Positions 36,601-49,887 of a stretch of 64,000 nt of DNA are shown piece after piece. Below the pieces are notes generated by a model. The model did not search any database and was not told the origin of the DNA. It saw nothing but the letters and a program-made list of their open reading frames with translations. A program made the translations under genes and the position numbers. Source of the DNA: Neopestalotiopsis rosae (Eukaryota; Ascomycota; Sordariomycetes; Amphisphaeriales; Sporocadaceae); contig JALGAS010000005.1 in NCBI GenBank assembly GCA_023078685.1, positions 4,340,001-4,404,000 of the forward strand, written 5' to 3'. Each line of letters begins with the position of its first letter. Within the stretch, counting starts at the first letter, position 1.

Positions 36601-39600
36601 TCTTTCCATGGACGACATATCTGGTCAAGGTCCCTACTGACAGGAAAGGCAAGAGAACAAGAGCTTGGAGGCCAGGAGGCTGAACTGATAACCCAACGGT
36701 GAGGACCAGCCCCAGTCGGACATGTGAACTTTCGGCAATAATCATCCAATATCTGGCCCCGGCACATCAAATAACCTTGAATTGTCTTTCAAGCTGCTGT
36801 TCCACCGAATTTATTGTCCACGATCACCCATCTCGAGGACCGAATGAATACGCACCCCACCCATCCATCCCATCGCGGATGTTGATAAGCATCAATAGAA
36901 TAACCTCAGCATGTCATGCCGCCAATCCGAATATACCCCTACTGAATGAGGTATTACCTTCTGTGAGCTATACCACACTATCACTACACTATTCGCTTGG
37001 TCAGCACGGCCCCCAGTGAGGAAGAAGACCGTATAATGTGCACGAAGCGAAGAAGTGCTTATATGGTTGTTGTGCGCATTGGTGCATGTTCGAGACCAAA
37101 AGTCTATCTATTAAAGGACTTTCAGCATTTCCCCAATGCCGATACTATCGAGATACGATCCCTAGATTGCCAAGATGTGCTGCAACACATGTACTATGGC
37201 GTAGCACATGTCAACTGCAGCTGTTGGTACGAGCGGGAAATGGAAATCAAGCTCGACCGCTCGGGTGGACTCACACATACAGCAGAGCGCCACTTTGTAT
37301 GTACCGTCGCACAGGGCGGTCCGTCCGGCGGCATTGATGAAAGAAACGCCCCCACTGCTGTCGGCTTGGACCCAGAAAAGCCGTTGTACGTATGTACTCA
37401 CAAATGACGGGTGATGCAAGATCAAATGTGCTTGTCCCTTGTCATGTGTCTTGTCAATGAACCCTTGATGGAAGTGTCTCTCAAAGACGTGACATGGTCA
37501 CAACCACGTATTTGGACCAGCACAATCTGTCGCACATGTTGCTTTGACAGAATCGTCTACGGGCTGGCAGAGTATAACCCAGCGCACACAAGTCGCACCA
37601 GTATTTTGGAGAGTGGCTGCGCGAGCATGGGAGGAAATACGGAACTAATATTGGCAGATACCAAGACCGTTTCCGATATGACACGATACTGTACCAAGAA
37701 TATTGGCAAAAAAGTCAACCAGGCCAGGCCAGCCTTTATTTTTTTTCCTTTATTCAATTCTGCCGAAAACAACCCCAGTGTGGTGCGAAACGTCAAAACG
37801 TCTATTCTGGCAAATCTAGGAAACAGATGCGTCACAGAATCTCCAAGTCTTGCCATCTCAACTTGGATTCATGATCATGACCACGTGTGGACAAATATTG
37901 CATGAGAGTCTTTGATACCGTTCAGCCATTCCATTATATCACCGAGTGGAAACCTTCGCGCCAGACGCAAATTAGCTGTTCAAAGCTACCTGCTTTGCCT
38001 GCCTACACTACAATTTTTGAAGCTGATATTTTGGCCCATCCCGTGCGGCATCTTAGGCACGCAGAGCGGCTCTTCATCGGCCTAGCGTCGCGTATTGTTC
38101 TTGCCGTGTCTGGAGTTACTTTGGTGCCAGCTAGCCCCCGTCAAACCCGTGCCTTTCCATCCTGGACGGGTCACTTGAGCTTCGGTACGATGTGTATGGG
38201 GCGTAAGGCCAGCAATTTTCAACACACCTGCCCCAGGTACTGTGCTTGTCCGGAATATCAGCAGCTAGATCGAGAAGGTCGCTGGAAAGTCGCTTCTACA
38301 CCGCTGGGCCTGGCTTATCGTAATGTTTACGCCCGCTGCTGCAAGAGCTGAGTGCAAGCAGATCTTTACACATACGATGTTAGTTTTTAGCTTTACTGGC
38401 TTTTAAAAAAAGCCTGATCCAGCAGTTGTCCCTTGCTTTGGCCTTGGGAATGCGGAACCTAACAAGAGCGCGGCCGGCGCGGCGTTACCGAGATAACGTT
38501 CTATACGATCGGCCAGGCGATGTGCGGGCGAACCATTCGTTCCATCGTACTTTGGCTTCTGCTTCTTTTTCTCCTTCTCCTTTCTTGGTTTACCAAAGGC
38601 GATCGATGATCGTGCATCGTTCCCGTCCCAAGATATTCTTCAGTAATCATTGAGTTTCCTGTTCCTTTCATTCTCTATGCACGTTCAGCCAGGCACGCCA
38701 CAAGAAATACATGCATCTCGTAATTCCATTTGCATTACAGAGTATAAGTAAGGCTGTTGAGAGTGGGGCTCTAGCAGTATTAAGAAGGGACTGCATCGTA
38801 TAGTCTGTGCCAAGACAGCTTATTCTACTATTGTCCCCTTTTACTTTCATAATGATGGCATGATTGCTGCACTGCTGAATGGACTGGTTGACGCCCTATT
38901 CTGATCGTCAGAATGGGTGGACTCTACTGTGAGGCTGTGCGGATGTGCGGAGGGGCCTTGAGCTTTGAGAGCGTGCATCTTTCGGGTCGTCGATCCCGTC
39001 TGATCAATGATCAATGCGACAGGGCTTTTCGGCACATCACATCAGAGGAAAAGAAGAAGTGTAAAGAAAGCTGAAGTGTGATGCTGCTGGTTTGGCTGGC
39101 AAGGGCAAAGCTGGCTGGCTGGCTGTTGAGCTGAGCATTAGCGGGCAATACGCGGGTTGCCGGTCAAACGTTTGGCTGCTAGTGAGACGGCACACGCACC
39201 AGCGAAGCAGCCCGCATTGTCGAAAGATTGTCCTACCGAGCGGTTGTTGTTTCAAGACACCAAAGCGCAATTTGTCAAAGACCAGACAGATCAGATTTTC
39301 CCTCACTTCTGCCCTTCCAGGCGCTGTCACATTAATGGACTGTTCTTACCTTGCCATTGATTTACCAGCTTTCCTCTTGCCACAGGGGTCTTACTACCAG
39401 AGAGAGAATGAGGCCTGCTAGGTGGTCGGTTGATGCTACTAATCCCTATTGCACTGCCGCATACTCCCAAAACGCTGGCACACTGGGTGTTTTAAAGTCT
39501 TGGCATCTCTGTTTGGCACCGCTGTCTTTGCCCATGGCGACAAGGTACCCCGTACGCCACATGGGACATGATCTACAAACCATCTCAAATTCATGGGTTT

Positions 39601-40883
39601 CCGACAACCTTGATTCTACGCGACTGAGCGCGACTGTCTAGACTGGCGAGACTGGCCTTCAAGGCCGTTCACACAAAAACAATTGGAGTACTAAAAGCAG
39701 CGGCCTGGCGTCTATCTTATTGCGTCATTGCATCACTTCCGCCAAGTGGTGTTTTGCCTGCGAAAAATCGTCGCGCCGCTTTCTATTCACTCTGCCGCCG
39801 CGGCGCAAACCGCTTCATTGAATCTGCTTAACCTAACAAAAGATGCGCAAGAGACTACTAGGTACTGTCTCTCACACACAATGCGCCTCGTCTCGACCCG
39901 CGTGTCTTTTGGTACTAAATAATGCGTGCCTTCACACTTTGTTGCCATCAGCATTAATGATGCTTTAGCAAAACCGTTTGGTATATATTCCAGACCTTGG
40001 GTCTACGTGTTTGCCTCGTGTCAGATGTGGTATCGGGTAAATTCGAACTGCTGTCGCAGCCGCCACCACGGCGTCGGTCGGTAGCTCGGAGCTTCATTGA
40101 TGGGTTTATTCCCACGGAATTATGACCGGATTGCCCAATGCGGCACTATCTATAGATTTTGATGACAATTTTTTTTTCGTATGCTGTGCCACCCACAACC
40201 TTGCCAAGTGAGTTCTGACTATGTACTTGGGCTGGCTGGCCCAGCACAAGTTCCTATAGCGTCGTGGTGAAGATTCGTTGGACTTGTTACAAAAGTCGTC
40301 ACGCCAAAATAGGCATTGGTCCACTTTCCATCTCGTATGGCCGAGCTTGCGAAAGAAAGCCCCATTTCCCCGACTAAATCCGATGCGTTGGTTTCACGGT
40401 ATACGTTTCAAGGTTGCAAAGATGATCCTAGTCCAACACAGGACGATCTAGAACTTTGACTTGTCGGCCTCTGGAGAAAAGGGTAGATCAGTTGGACGAG
40501 GGTTATCCTGGGGAGAGTCTTCCGGTTTACCGACGTCAAAAGTAGGTACAGCCAAGCCATGCGCACGAGCTAGTATTCAAGATGATTATGTGATGCTCGC
40601 AGCCTCCATAGCATTTTGTACGTAGATGGTGATTCTATGATGTGCGATGATTAGTTGTGAAATTCAATTTTGTCCATGACATTGAAGGCCTCATCGTCTG
40701 TATGGATGTGCACCAGGACCAAGAACGTGATGCCACAAGTCTGCCATTTCATCATATATCTTGAGTCGTTACAACAGGTATAACTCTCGTTGTCATGAAC
40801 GGGTATCTAAAGTCTTCATTACCAATCTATTCTGATAGTCGTCGCAACTTGATATCAGCCATCTATATATCCTAGACTGTCTA
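33606..40883. other. 7.3 kb stretch without a recognised gene
   Basis: The longest gap in the window. The part near 33605 must carry the DUF3405 promoter. Elsewhere I found only frames of about 60-165 codons without recognisable domains, some overlapping on both strands. The longest cluster is at 36997-38351 on the plus strand. GGCTTTTAAAAAAAGCC, a short palindrome-like hairpin, lies at about 38400-38415. No tRNA, transposase or reverse-transcriptase motif was seen. Confidence 0.5.
36997..38351 (+). pseudogene. Cluster of open frames, possible orphan or decayed gene (weak)
   Basis: Frames at 36997-37407 (136 codons) and 37411-37905 (164 codons) lie in the same phase, interrupted by a single TGA at 37405-37407. 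A third frame (37887-38351, 154 codons) overlaps in another phase. All are on the plus strand. The translations are Cys- and His-containing but match no family I know, and codon choice does not look strongly biased. They could be chance frames, exons of an orphan gene, or remnants of a decayed gene. Confidence 0.2.
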
Positions 40884-42752
40884 TTAAACTTGCTCTTTAT
40901 TCTGTCTCAATTCGGGAGCCGGCGTTGTCGCTTGAGCTTCTTTGCTCCGACTAGAGGCATCGACTTCAGCCAACTGCCGGCGCGCCGCCTCTCTCAGCTT
41001 GAGCCTCGCGGCCCTCTTCTTACCGTCTATGGACTCCCTCCACTTTCGGCCCCAGGTGATGGTTGAGAAGATGCACAAGCAGCCGACAATCATGAAGACG
41101 CAGCTAATGGTGCTGAACCAGCCGACGCCAATGGCGTTGATGGCGGGGAGTACGGCACCAGTGGACGCGCAGGCAAAGAGGTAGCGCAGCACGTAGTTTC
41201 CGGCGACGACCTCGCCAGAGCTCTTGGGCATGACATCCAGGCAATACGTGTTGAGACTGGGGAAGCAGAAGAGCTGCGCGAAGCCCTGGAGGAATAGAAT
41301 GACCACGGCCAGCGGGATGCCGCCCTTGTCAAAGTGGATTGTCCACCCGTATACCAGCATACAAGCTGCGATGAAGGCCATGAACGGCATGGCCGAGTAC
41401 AGGCGGTCCTCGGGAATCCGCATGCCGCGCTTCTTGATGTATCGCCGCACCATGTAGTCGGCGTATCGCCCGCCAAAGAATGTGCCGAGCAGGTAGCCTA
41501 CACCTGGTGCGAGATAAAAGAGACCGCCTTGAAGCGGTGTCGTCAGATTGAACCGAGGATTGAGCACATATCGGATCGCGGCCAGAATGCTGTACATGTT
41601 CCACAGGAGGGCCGAACTTGCAAGGGCTGCCAGGAACAGGTTTGGGTATTCGTAAAGGCGGATGACACGCCATGGGTTGACCATTGTGGCCAGCGTCCTG
41701 ACTTTCTCTTTTCTGGAGAAGCCAACCAAGTCATCGATCTTCTTGTGGTAGATGGTCTCGGGGAGGAGGAAAAAAGTGCCAACTGCAGCTATAGCAGCAA
41801 GGCCTGTTTGCAGCCAGAAGATCACACGCCTAGATGATCAGTGTTAGATATGACTATGATTCTTCTTTTGCTCCCACACAACCTTGATCACATGATGATA
41901 TGTTATGCTTGCTGGAGGTATCCACTTACCATGTCGTGTAAGTGACAATGATACCACCCAAGAATGGTCCGAAGGCAGGCCCAATCAATGTACCCGACAG
42001 AAACCACCCAAGTGCTGTCGCACGTTCGGTTGGTCTGTAAATATCACTTTGTATTTCATTAGCATCAGCACATGTTTGGTGTTTACTTATACTCACCCTA
42101 TAACCGACGAGCCTACGAGGATGAATGATGTTCCTTCGAAGGCGCTGAGGATACGAAAGACGAAGAAGGCCGCCAGATTCGGTGCAAGGGCCGTTCCTAT
42201 CGAACAAGCAAGAAAGGCAATTGCCGTCACAATGGTGACCTGTAGTAGTTTGTAAGTTAATATTCGGTATCCGCTATCGACTATACAAAATAGGGAGATA
42301 CTTACCCATCGTCGGCCATAGACTTGACTCATGGGTCCCCAAAACATGGGCGACAATCCCATGAACAACATGTACATTGCATTAGATACATTAATAATTG
42401 ATCCAGTGGTATGGAACTCTTTTGCAACCTCGGGACTTGCGGCCAAGACAGATGTACTTGAGATAGGCGCCAAGAAGGAACAGAACGAGAGTAGGAAGAC
42501 AATGATCCTTTTTCGATGCGCCGGAAGTCTATCGTACACCTCGTCTGGGATCTCGATCACAGTAGAAGCTTGGTCTACGGGGACATCTGGTCCCATGGAC
42601 TGGTGCGTCGAGTATCGATCCAGTCCCTCGCCGTCAGCGGCATGCTCAGATGAGTCCGTATCATCATGCGAAGAGTGTATGCTGTGCTCTCGCGTGCTCT
42701 GGGCCCGGACGCTCCCCGGGCGTGAGCTGCCCTCATCCTTTTCTGCAGACAT
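40884..42752 (-). CDS. Major facilitator superfamily transporter, drug:H+ antiporter-1 type
   Basis: Exons are 42752-42306, 42239-42097, 42034-41930 and 41829-40884, all GT-AG with consistent phases, giving 546 residues. A charged, Ser/His-rich cytoplasmic N-terminus of about 80 residues precedes twelve predicted helices. MFS motif A appears as GPMSQVYGRRWV after helix 2. Helix 5 carries GWFLSGTLIGPAFGPFLGG, the motif C signature of antiporters. The central loop and C-terminal tail are basic (KWRESIDGKKRAARLKLRE). This pattern fits plasma-membrane drug or polyamine exporters of the DHA1 group. The substrate is unknown, and there is no neighbouring biosynthetic or regulator gene to suggest one. 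Confidence 0.9.
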
Positions 42753-44549
42753 CAGGGTTCAGATTAAAACAAAAGGTGTTTATTGATAAAGGTAGTAACA
42801 GATAGAAATTCATAGACATAGCATCCCTAGAGACATGAAAGTCCAATGGCAAGACAGGGGATAATAGCTCAACAGGAGTACTTTTTGAGTGATGTCAACA
42901 CCTTGAGTACAAGTTGTATTCGCTCACAGGACATGAAATCGTTCCCTGGTGCTGCGAACAATCCGATTAAAGAGTCGCAAAAAAAGGGAGATCGTGACTC
43001 GAAATTGGGGAAGAAAGAAAAAAAATGCTGGCTGCAAGGAACGGAGATGGCAACTCAAATCAAGGTTGTCACCACCCACTTTCCTTTTGCCTTTCGCAGC
43101 CTGAACGTTCTAGGATCATTGCCCAGTGACTCCACAAGACAGAGCGGCCTTTTGGAAAGCTTGGCCGAGGATCGGTCCCTAGCACTATGCTGACTTTGCC
43201 TCGATAGGGAAAGATGTCTTTTGAGCATTGCCGTAATGTGAACGGTAAGATCGGCAAATGCCCGAGAGCCAATCTCCGGTTCCTGAGGACTTTTAATAGG
43301 TACTCTGTTACCCTCTGTGCCCATAACGATGATAAATATTTTTGATCGTCTTCATTTCTATTTTGGAACCATGAGAGTTTGTTTCGCACAGATTATCAAA
43401 TGTCCAGATTCCAAGGTGAGCAAAATTGGGCCTGGAATTAAAAAGTTCTCGTAAAACGGAAATTATTCCCGAGCCGATATCCGCAACCGTCTGCGCTTCC
43501 TCCTGAACCGGAGAAGATCCGATTCATACAATGACGCACGTCCGGTCTGTCACGGCATTCGACCGCTCCTGGGATCCAGTGAATCGGAGTACCCATCGCG
43601 GAAGCATATCGAGTTGGGAATATGGAGATCCGGAGCTTACTCATTTAGACTCGGAAACCTATATACTGTCGAAACACTATGTATACTACCTCTAAAGATA
43701 ATAATGCCCCATTATAAAGACTTCGGCTTAGGTAAGATAATATAGTTGATGGCTTGTAGATGGTCAAATTATGTGATTGGCCACGTCTTTGCCGTGGGGG
43801 CGTACTGAAAGGTCTTCCTTTTCTGGGCGGACGACATGCTCCGAAAAAGTTTCTGTGTGAATGCAAAGCGATTGACTATCAAAGGAATAGTTTCATCAGA
43901 AGTACCTCTTTAAAGCTGCGTTTACGAGGGGAACTTCTAGGAGGGTCTGCGTTGTCAATTGTCTCCGCTTCCCTTTAACTTGGCCAAAGAATGGTCAGTG
44001 ATACTATCAATAGCTGCAGGTATATCGCTGTGATGGAGACATGAATCGCAGGAAGCCTGCCGCCTACCGACTGCCGACAGTCAGGAGCTCGCCGTGTCTT
44101 CGATAAGGAGAGCGAAGGGATGTATCTGAGCGTAAACTATTGGTGAGTATGAAAAAGTACAAGCATAGAGATGTTTGCTATCAAGTACTCCTGCATCGCA
44201 GCGGAGATGACGGCGAACACGGCGAATAACCGAATGCGCGTATCCGTGCAGTATTGTGTCTTTTTTCCGTGGCCTAGCGAAAGCTCAAAAGTTGGTGCAC
44301 TCAGTTGCCAGCTGCCGAAAAGGTGGCGGGGAGACAGCTTGTGGCTAGTGGATGTGGCTGAACATGCTAGGATCAATTTTGGGCGGGTCCCTTTTTGGTA
44401 GGCGAACTCGAGCCCTAGCTCTGCCACACAGCCCAAACCGAATTCCCAAATTCTAGCGGGACTTGAACGGACCTTCGAAAAATCTCATCATCACCCAACG
44501 ACCCGACCACCACCCAACACAGAGCAGCAACCCGGTAAAAGCTGTCAAA
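42753..44549. promoter_or_regulatory. Divergent intergenic region between MFS transporter and eL42
   Basis: About 1.8 kb containing both promoters. An A-rich run occurs near 42973-43025. The last 100 bp before the eL42 ATG is rich in ACC/CAAC repeats (CACCCAACGACCCGACCACC). No gene was recognised. Confidence 0.5.
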
Positions 44550-45339
44550 ATGGTACGTATGCATTGAATTATGTTATTGGGAAAAGAGGAGGACTGCTGC
44601 CACGACGATTTTTGGGCGCGTTTTGGGAGGATTGCTGCGAATGCGACACGAGAGGGGCGACAAATTATCGACTGGCCGACCGAACCGCAAAAAGTTCAGC
44701 AACACCGAATCACGATTTCAGCCATTACAGCCCGCACACAGCCAGAGATGACCTCAATACGACCGTTGCCAATCGCCGGAAGATGCGCAAAAATCTGGGA
44801 AGGAGGAACGAAGAGGATATGGGCATTGCAAGACACTTTCCCAGTGGCAGAAGGCTAACCACAGTCTTCCACACAGGTCAACATTCCCAAGACCCGTAAG
44901 ACCTACTGCAAGGGCAAGGACTGCAAGAAGCACACCCAGCACAAGGTCACCCAGTACAAGGCTGGCAAGGTTAGTTGAAGCCAACAAGTCACGTCGCGAA
45001 ACACGATCCCGAGCCCTCGCGACGGCAAGCCGAAACCTCGATCCTAACTCCGCAATCACAGGCTTCGTTGTTCGCTCAGGGAAAGCGCAGATATGACCGC
45101 AAGCAGTCCGGTTATGGTGGTCAGACCAAGCCTGTCTTCCACAAGAAGGCTAAGACCACAAAGAAGGTTGTGCTGAGACTGGAGTGCGTTGCCTGCAAGA
45201 CCAAGATGCAGCTCGCCCTGAAGCGCTGCAAGCACTTCGAGCTCGGGTACGTTCGACGCGCAATCTGGACCGGAGCTTCACATGCTAACAAATCAACAGT
45301 GGTGACAAGAAGACCAAGGGTGCTGCTCTGGTGTTCTAA
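44550..45339 (+). CDS. RPL42: 60S ribosomal protein eL42 (L44/L42)
   Basis: Structural protein of the large subunit near the E site. Exons are 44550-44552 (only the ATG), 44877-44969, 45062-45246 and 45300-45339. Splices are GT-AG and in phase, giving 106 residues, exactly the family length. It starts [20 protein letters not shown]. Cys12, Cys17, Cys74 and Cys77 form the zinc site (CKGKDC and CVAC). [10 protein letters not shown] includes Pro56. The 324-nt first intron directly after the start codon is typical of fungal ribosomal-protein genes. Very secure. Confidence 0.97.
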
Positions 45340-46043
45340 ATGCTGTCAATGTTACTCGATCTCTCACGTTTTTCACATTTCCGGTACATGGCATCAGGGT
45401 GGTTTCTCATGAAAGGGCACACTGGCGACAGGAGTCTTGATCTTCTTCGGCTGAGGAGCCGGGTATAGCAAGGCATAGGTTAAAATAAAAAAACCGATAC
45501 GAGTCTTTGCTGCTGAGCACCAAGAACAAACGTCCCGAATCGATGCATGTGAGGGGTTCTCGACCAGTGATGACGGAATGGCAACGGTCATGGGAGATGG
45601 TCAATCCAGAGCTTGTCTCGCATATGGGCTGGATGACTCATGATTGAGAGTGGTGTGTATGGCATCTTTTGGTGTTCAGCACATTTCTAGACGTGGATAA
45701 AGAACCCAGTCAAATCACATTAAACCCATATCCAGATCCCGAGTAACATGTCGCCCTGTCGCCCACATGTGATTATGCGCTTCCAGGAGAATGGGAGTTT
45801 GAGACATTCGATATTCGGTATCCATCTGCTGAGGGGATGAGCCAGAAGTTCCCTGTCGAAAACTACCAAAATGGTAGTGATTCGCTCAAGGTTCTACTTG
45901 ATCATTACGAACATAATGTCTCTTCAGGCTCAATCTGCTGCGGGTAAAAAGCATGACACCGTTTCTTCTCTAGAAATATTTGTAAGTCTAATCTATGAGC
46001 ATTTATTCGCGCCTGTAGTCTGTCCATGATCACGTCATGATCT
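45340..46043. other. Intergenic between convergent eL42 and 2H phosphoesterase genes
   Basis: About 700 bp holding two 3' ends. No gene was seen. Confidence 0.5.
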
Positions 46044-47322
46044 CTAGAAACCCTCACCCGTCATCACGGTGCGTCCACCTCCGTACCACAATGTCCCAAC
46101 TCGGACGTCGAGGCCTCTTTCCTGGCCGACAACCCACTCCCCTACGAGGTCGCTGTCTTCGCGATCCCAAACTTCTGCCTCCAGCCACCGGTTGATCTCG
46201 TCAATGGTGTCAACCCACTTCTGCCGCTGCTCGGGCGTGGCGTGATCTGCTTCGCCCAGGTACCGGCCCAAGGTGATGTGCGCGCTGGGGACCACGTAGC
46301 GGGAGTCAATGGAGATGCCGGCGTCCTTGGCCAGCTCCCACATGTCGCGCCGGAGGTGGTGGTACGTGTACTGGTCGCCCTGCTGCTTGATGGTCGTGCA
46401 GTCGTCCACAGCTGCAGATGGAGGGGAGAGGGGCGCCTCGCCGCTGGCGGGTAGGAACGAGACGGCAAAGGCCGACAGATCATAGGAGATTACCGGCTTG
46501 ACCAGTCGTGCTCGGTGGTGAAAGGTGTAGTTTGCTACCGTGGGTATGCTCGGCTCCAGCACCTTTTTGATGGCGTGGATCTCTTCCGGGGTCTTGGAAA
46601 AGGTGATTTCGAGAGTCGTGATGTGCATGCGATGCAGGGGCATCAGCCAGATATCTGAACATCTTGTTAGCTTTGAAAATATCTCATATATTCCAAATAC
46701 TATCCAATACGGATTTTGAATTTGAACTTGGTAAACAGTTCAATCCAGTAATTCATCGTATGACTCCATACTGTGCCAGCACTTGCACTGTCTCCTGCTA
46801 CACACTTGACCGTATCATATTTCCCCTCGACGAGAATTTGACTTACTAGGTGCACATGCCTTTAGCTTTCCCTGGAGCTTTTCGGCCAGTGCCAATACGT
46901 GAAGCGGAGGACGACCCCAAAAGGTCATGCAATTTCGTTGGTCCTTGAAGCCCGGCTCAATCAAGGGGTTCTCCAGCCTCAAGAGATACGGGTCAACAAT
47001 GAGCTCTTTGAAATCCGGCGAGATGAACTTTTCCCTCTGTTGCGCGTTCCGCTTTACACGGTGGGCTGCATAGAGGGTCTGGATTTCAGCCTGGCAGCCA
47101 GAGTTAGTAAGCGTTGGAGAAACGGCTATTGGCAGTTGCAACTAGGTGCAGTATATTCCCCAAGGTCTTTGCAAGACGATGAAAACAAACAGTACATACC
47201 GGATCGTTGTGACAGGCTTCAATGAGAGCATTGTAAGGGTTTTCGCCGGGTTTGAGCACCACTCCTGAGAGATCCTCGAGTTTGTTCCTGACATCGGTGG
47301 ACTCCAGCACGCTGACCGTCAT
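46044..47322 (-). CDS. 2H phosphoesterase superfamily protein (RNA ligase / cyclic phosphodiesterase-like)
   Basis: Exons are 47322-47200, 47090-46847 and 46654-46044. Phases agree, and a TACTAAC branch point precedes the second acceptor. The product is 325 residues. Two H-x-T motifs define the 2H fold: HRMHITTLEI (His near 133) and SAHITLGRYL (His near 248). Together these would bind and hydrolyse cyclic or linear 2',3'-type phosphodiesters in RNA or nucleotides. The N-terminal 120 residues (MTVSVLESTDVRNKLEDLSG, then LRLENPLIEPGFKDQRNC) are characteristic of the fungal group rather than of bacterial LigT. The substrate is unknown. Catalytic histidines are intact, so it is likely active. Confidence 0.85.
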
Positions 47323-49410
47323 TCTGGCAAGCTGCTGAGGTACTATCTACAGAAGCTCTGCTGTAGATTTGACAGGTGTACGGTGCGTCTTCACAGATTT
47401 CCAATCTATCGGTGATCGAGAAATTGCAAAATGGACAAGAGGAGATTTCCGGCTCAGCTCTGTTGCAGCCAAAAGCCTGAGTCGTGACTAGAGTCTTAGA
47501 CATCTGGTCTTGCTCCGCTTTTGCAGGCCGGGGGCGGAGACGCAAGACCCAGGAGCGGCGCGGAGAGTCGCTGCGTTGAGTTGTAGAAGGATTGATACTA
47601 CGTAACTGATATGTTTCCATTTAGTCTAACATACTCTGAGAGCACCTCAATCAAGTCACGCAATAGCCATGTATTTAATCATCGATATACAAGATCTACC
47701 CCTCATGATAAAATTATTGATGCCAAGAGGAATCTAGATTGAGGGACTGGAGGTCTAGGTATGTACAAAGTATGAGTACTTCTTCCCGAGGTTTAAGCGT
47801 GTCGGATAGATCCGAGGCTCAACAGAGAACACGCGCTAAAGCTTTCTGCACTGAAAGTCGCTGCTTCCTTTAATGCCCTTCCTTACCAAAGCATCCCATC
47901 TTCACTTGCTACCGGGACGAAAAGTCACCAAGATTGAACATCTGGACAGGAATCAACTTGGAGTCTGAGTTCGCACCAAAAATGAGATATTTGGCAGTAC
48001 CGCGCAAGCAACAGCAGCACAGTCCGGAAACAGGCAGTTGTTCATCGATTCGTAGAGAGCCATGCTGGATGGACTCTTCGAGGCACCAGAGAGACGGCTT
48101 CTCGACATCGATTCACGCCCACAATGCAGGCACCTCACAGTCAATCTTCTTATGGAATACTCATATGGAAAAATAAAACAAACAATCACTGGACACCAAT
48201 GAACTATACAGTGAAAGAAATTCCCTCGGCGATTCCGTCCTATGCCAACTCTAATGGCCCGTGCCCATATGCAACTCGTCATATATACTAAAGCAGCATG
48301 GCAGCCACTCAACTGGCATATATCCTCTGGAAGTCAATGTCAGCGAATTCCGAATGTCCCAGCTTCTTATACTGGCACACATCAAGTAGCAAAAGATTGT
48401 TTTTGACAGTTGTCTTGCTCATAGTCCATGTCATGCTGGGGATCTTGGCAGCATGTGAGTATCTATATCGTGATCGGACCGGGATCTGACAATATTGCCG
48501 TTCAGGATGCTCCATCTAAGGCGAGTTAAGCTCTGGTTTGAGATATTGCCAGCATCATGTTCTCTCATGATCAGCACAGCTTGTCGAGCTGCTAAAGATA
48601 ATCGTCAGCGTGGATATGCAAATGTGCTCACGCGCCGCGACTAGAATGGAGGCAAAGTCCACATCTTCAACCGTGTCATGCTCCTACAACTCTAGAGCAA
48701 AGTAACACTTACTTTTCTATGAGACTTGAAGGGGCACGTTTACTTTCAACCTGAAGTAATGCTGATAATCACTGCATTGTTCAGACGGCATATGGCCCAA
48801 TTCTGGTATTGCAAATGTACAAACGCTTCAGCGGTTCAAAGAACTCTTGTATATGCACATGGACTTTGTCATTCGGTTCAACAACAAGGTGATCACCTTG
48901 TTCTCTGAGCATGCATACCTCTGCTTGTCTGAGATGCCGTCCTCACCAAGCAAGTTGAAGAAAACAATTTGCTCGCATCATGTTCACCACACATTTTCCA
49001 TGTGTAGCTGGCGATGTGTGACTTGCGGACTTTGGGGCAGACTCATAGTTCCGTTTCCGGATCTCACCCTCATATCATCTCTATAGTCGACGATCTTCAG
49101 ACGAAAGACTCCTAGTCATCATATTGACTATACTCCAACACAATCAATTCCGGCTTTATGGTTGATTGCAAGATTGGACGGAATATTTTCATTATCGACG
49201 ATACCACAAAGTCTTGATGCCGAGGTTCGTTTTCTCACAAAGGTCAACCCCGATCACTCAAAGAATGGTGACTGTTACACTTTGCGCATCGTGAGACTCT
49301 CTGGGATTCTGCCTTGCTTGGTGTCGACCTGCAAACGATTTTCACCCCGCCTTCACCTAGTTGTACGGCTGTGTGTTGAACTAAATACAGGCCTGGCCTG
49401 GTCCCTGACG
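47323..49410. other. Intergenic, no gene recognised
   Basis: About 2.1 kb. The end near 47322 should carry the 2H-phosphoesterase promoter. Only short frames are present and I see no RNA gene. Confidence 0.45.
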
Positions 49411-49522
49411 TGCTCTGTGCCGGCACTCCCGTGCTCCCTGCTCTGTGCCGGCACTCCCGTGCTCCCTGCTCCGTGCTGGCCCCTCCGTGCTCGCTACTCC
49501 GTGCCGACACCTCCGTAAATAC
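49411..49522. repeat. 28-bp minisatellite, four units
   Basis: Units start at 49411, 49439, 49467 and 49495. The first two are identical (TGCTCTGTGCCGGCACTCCC then GTGCTCCC); the third and fourth have diverged. The unit is GC-rich and not a multiple of three, so the long frames seen here on both strands are composition artefacts. It lies about 0.8-0.9 kb before the methyltransferase start. Confidence 0.85.
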
Positions 49523-49628
49523 CGTTCCGGTCCGGGACGGGCTTCCGGCTCTCGCTCCGGCTCACGGCCCCGGCTCCGGCTACGAGTCGTCCGGCCAGCT
49601 TCAAGTCGCCCGGACAAAAGACTGATCT

Positions 49629-49786
49629 CACGACGACGACACTCACGATCAAAGCCCCACCGGTCCTGCCATTTCTGAGCAGGCTAGCTCAGAGTCCCCT
49701 GGTCCAGTGTCTCATCCCACGACGACGACCCTCACGATCAAAGCTCCCACGATCCTGCCAGTCCTGCGCAAGCTAGCTTCAGCCCA
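49629..49786. repeat. Two-copy direct repeat, about 66 bp at 89-bp spacing
   Basis: CACGACGACGAC followed by CTCACGATCAAAGC-type sequence occurs at 49629 and again at 49718. Similarity continues through GTCCTGC and a GCTAGCT motif. It is part of the repeat-rich leader upstream of the methyltransferase gene. Confidence 0.75.
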
Positions 49787-49887
49787 AGCAGCTGCCAAGT
49801 TTGTTTGCATCCAGATGGCCCACGCTCTGCGGAATTTTCACACCTTGCGGGTCTGCTACAATATTTTCTGTGGCCACCCACCAAATT

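Noticed and set aside
49244..49625. Overlapping open frames on both strands across the 28-bp minisatellite
   Set aside because: The unit is not a multiple of three and lacks stops by composition; all frames being open is a repeat artefact.
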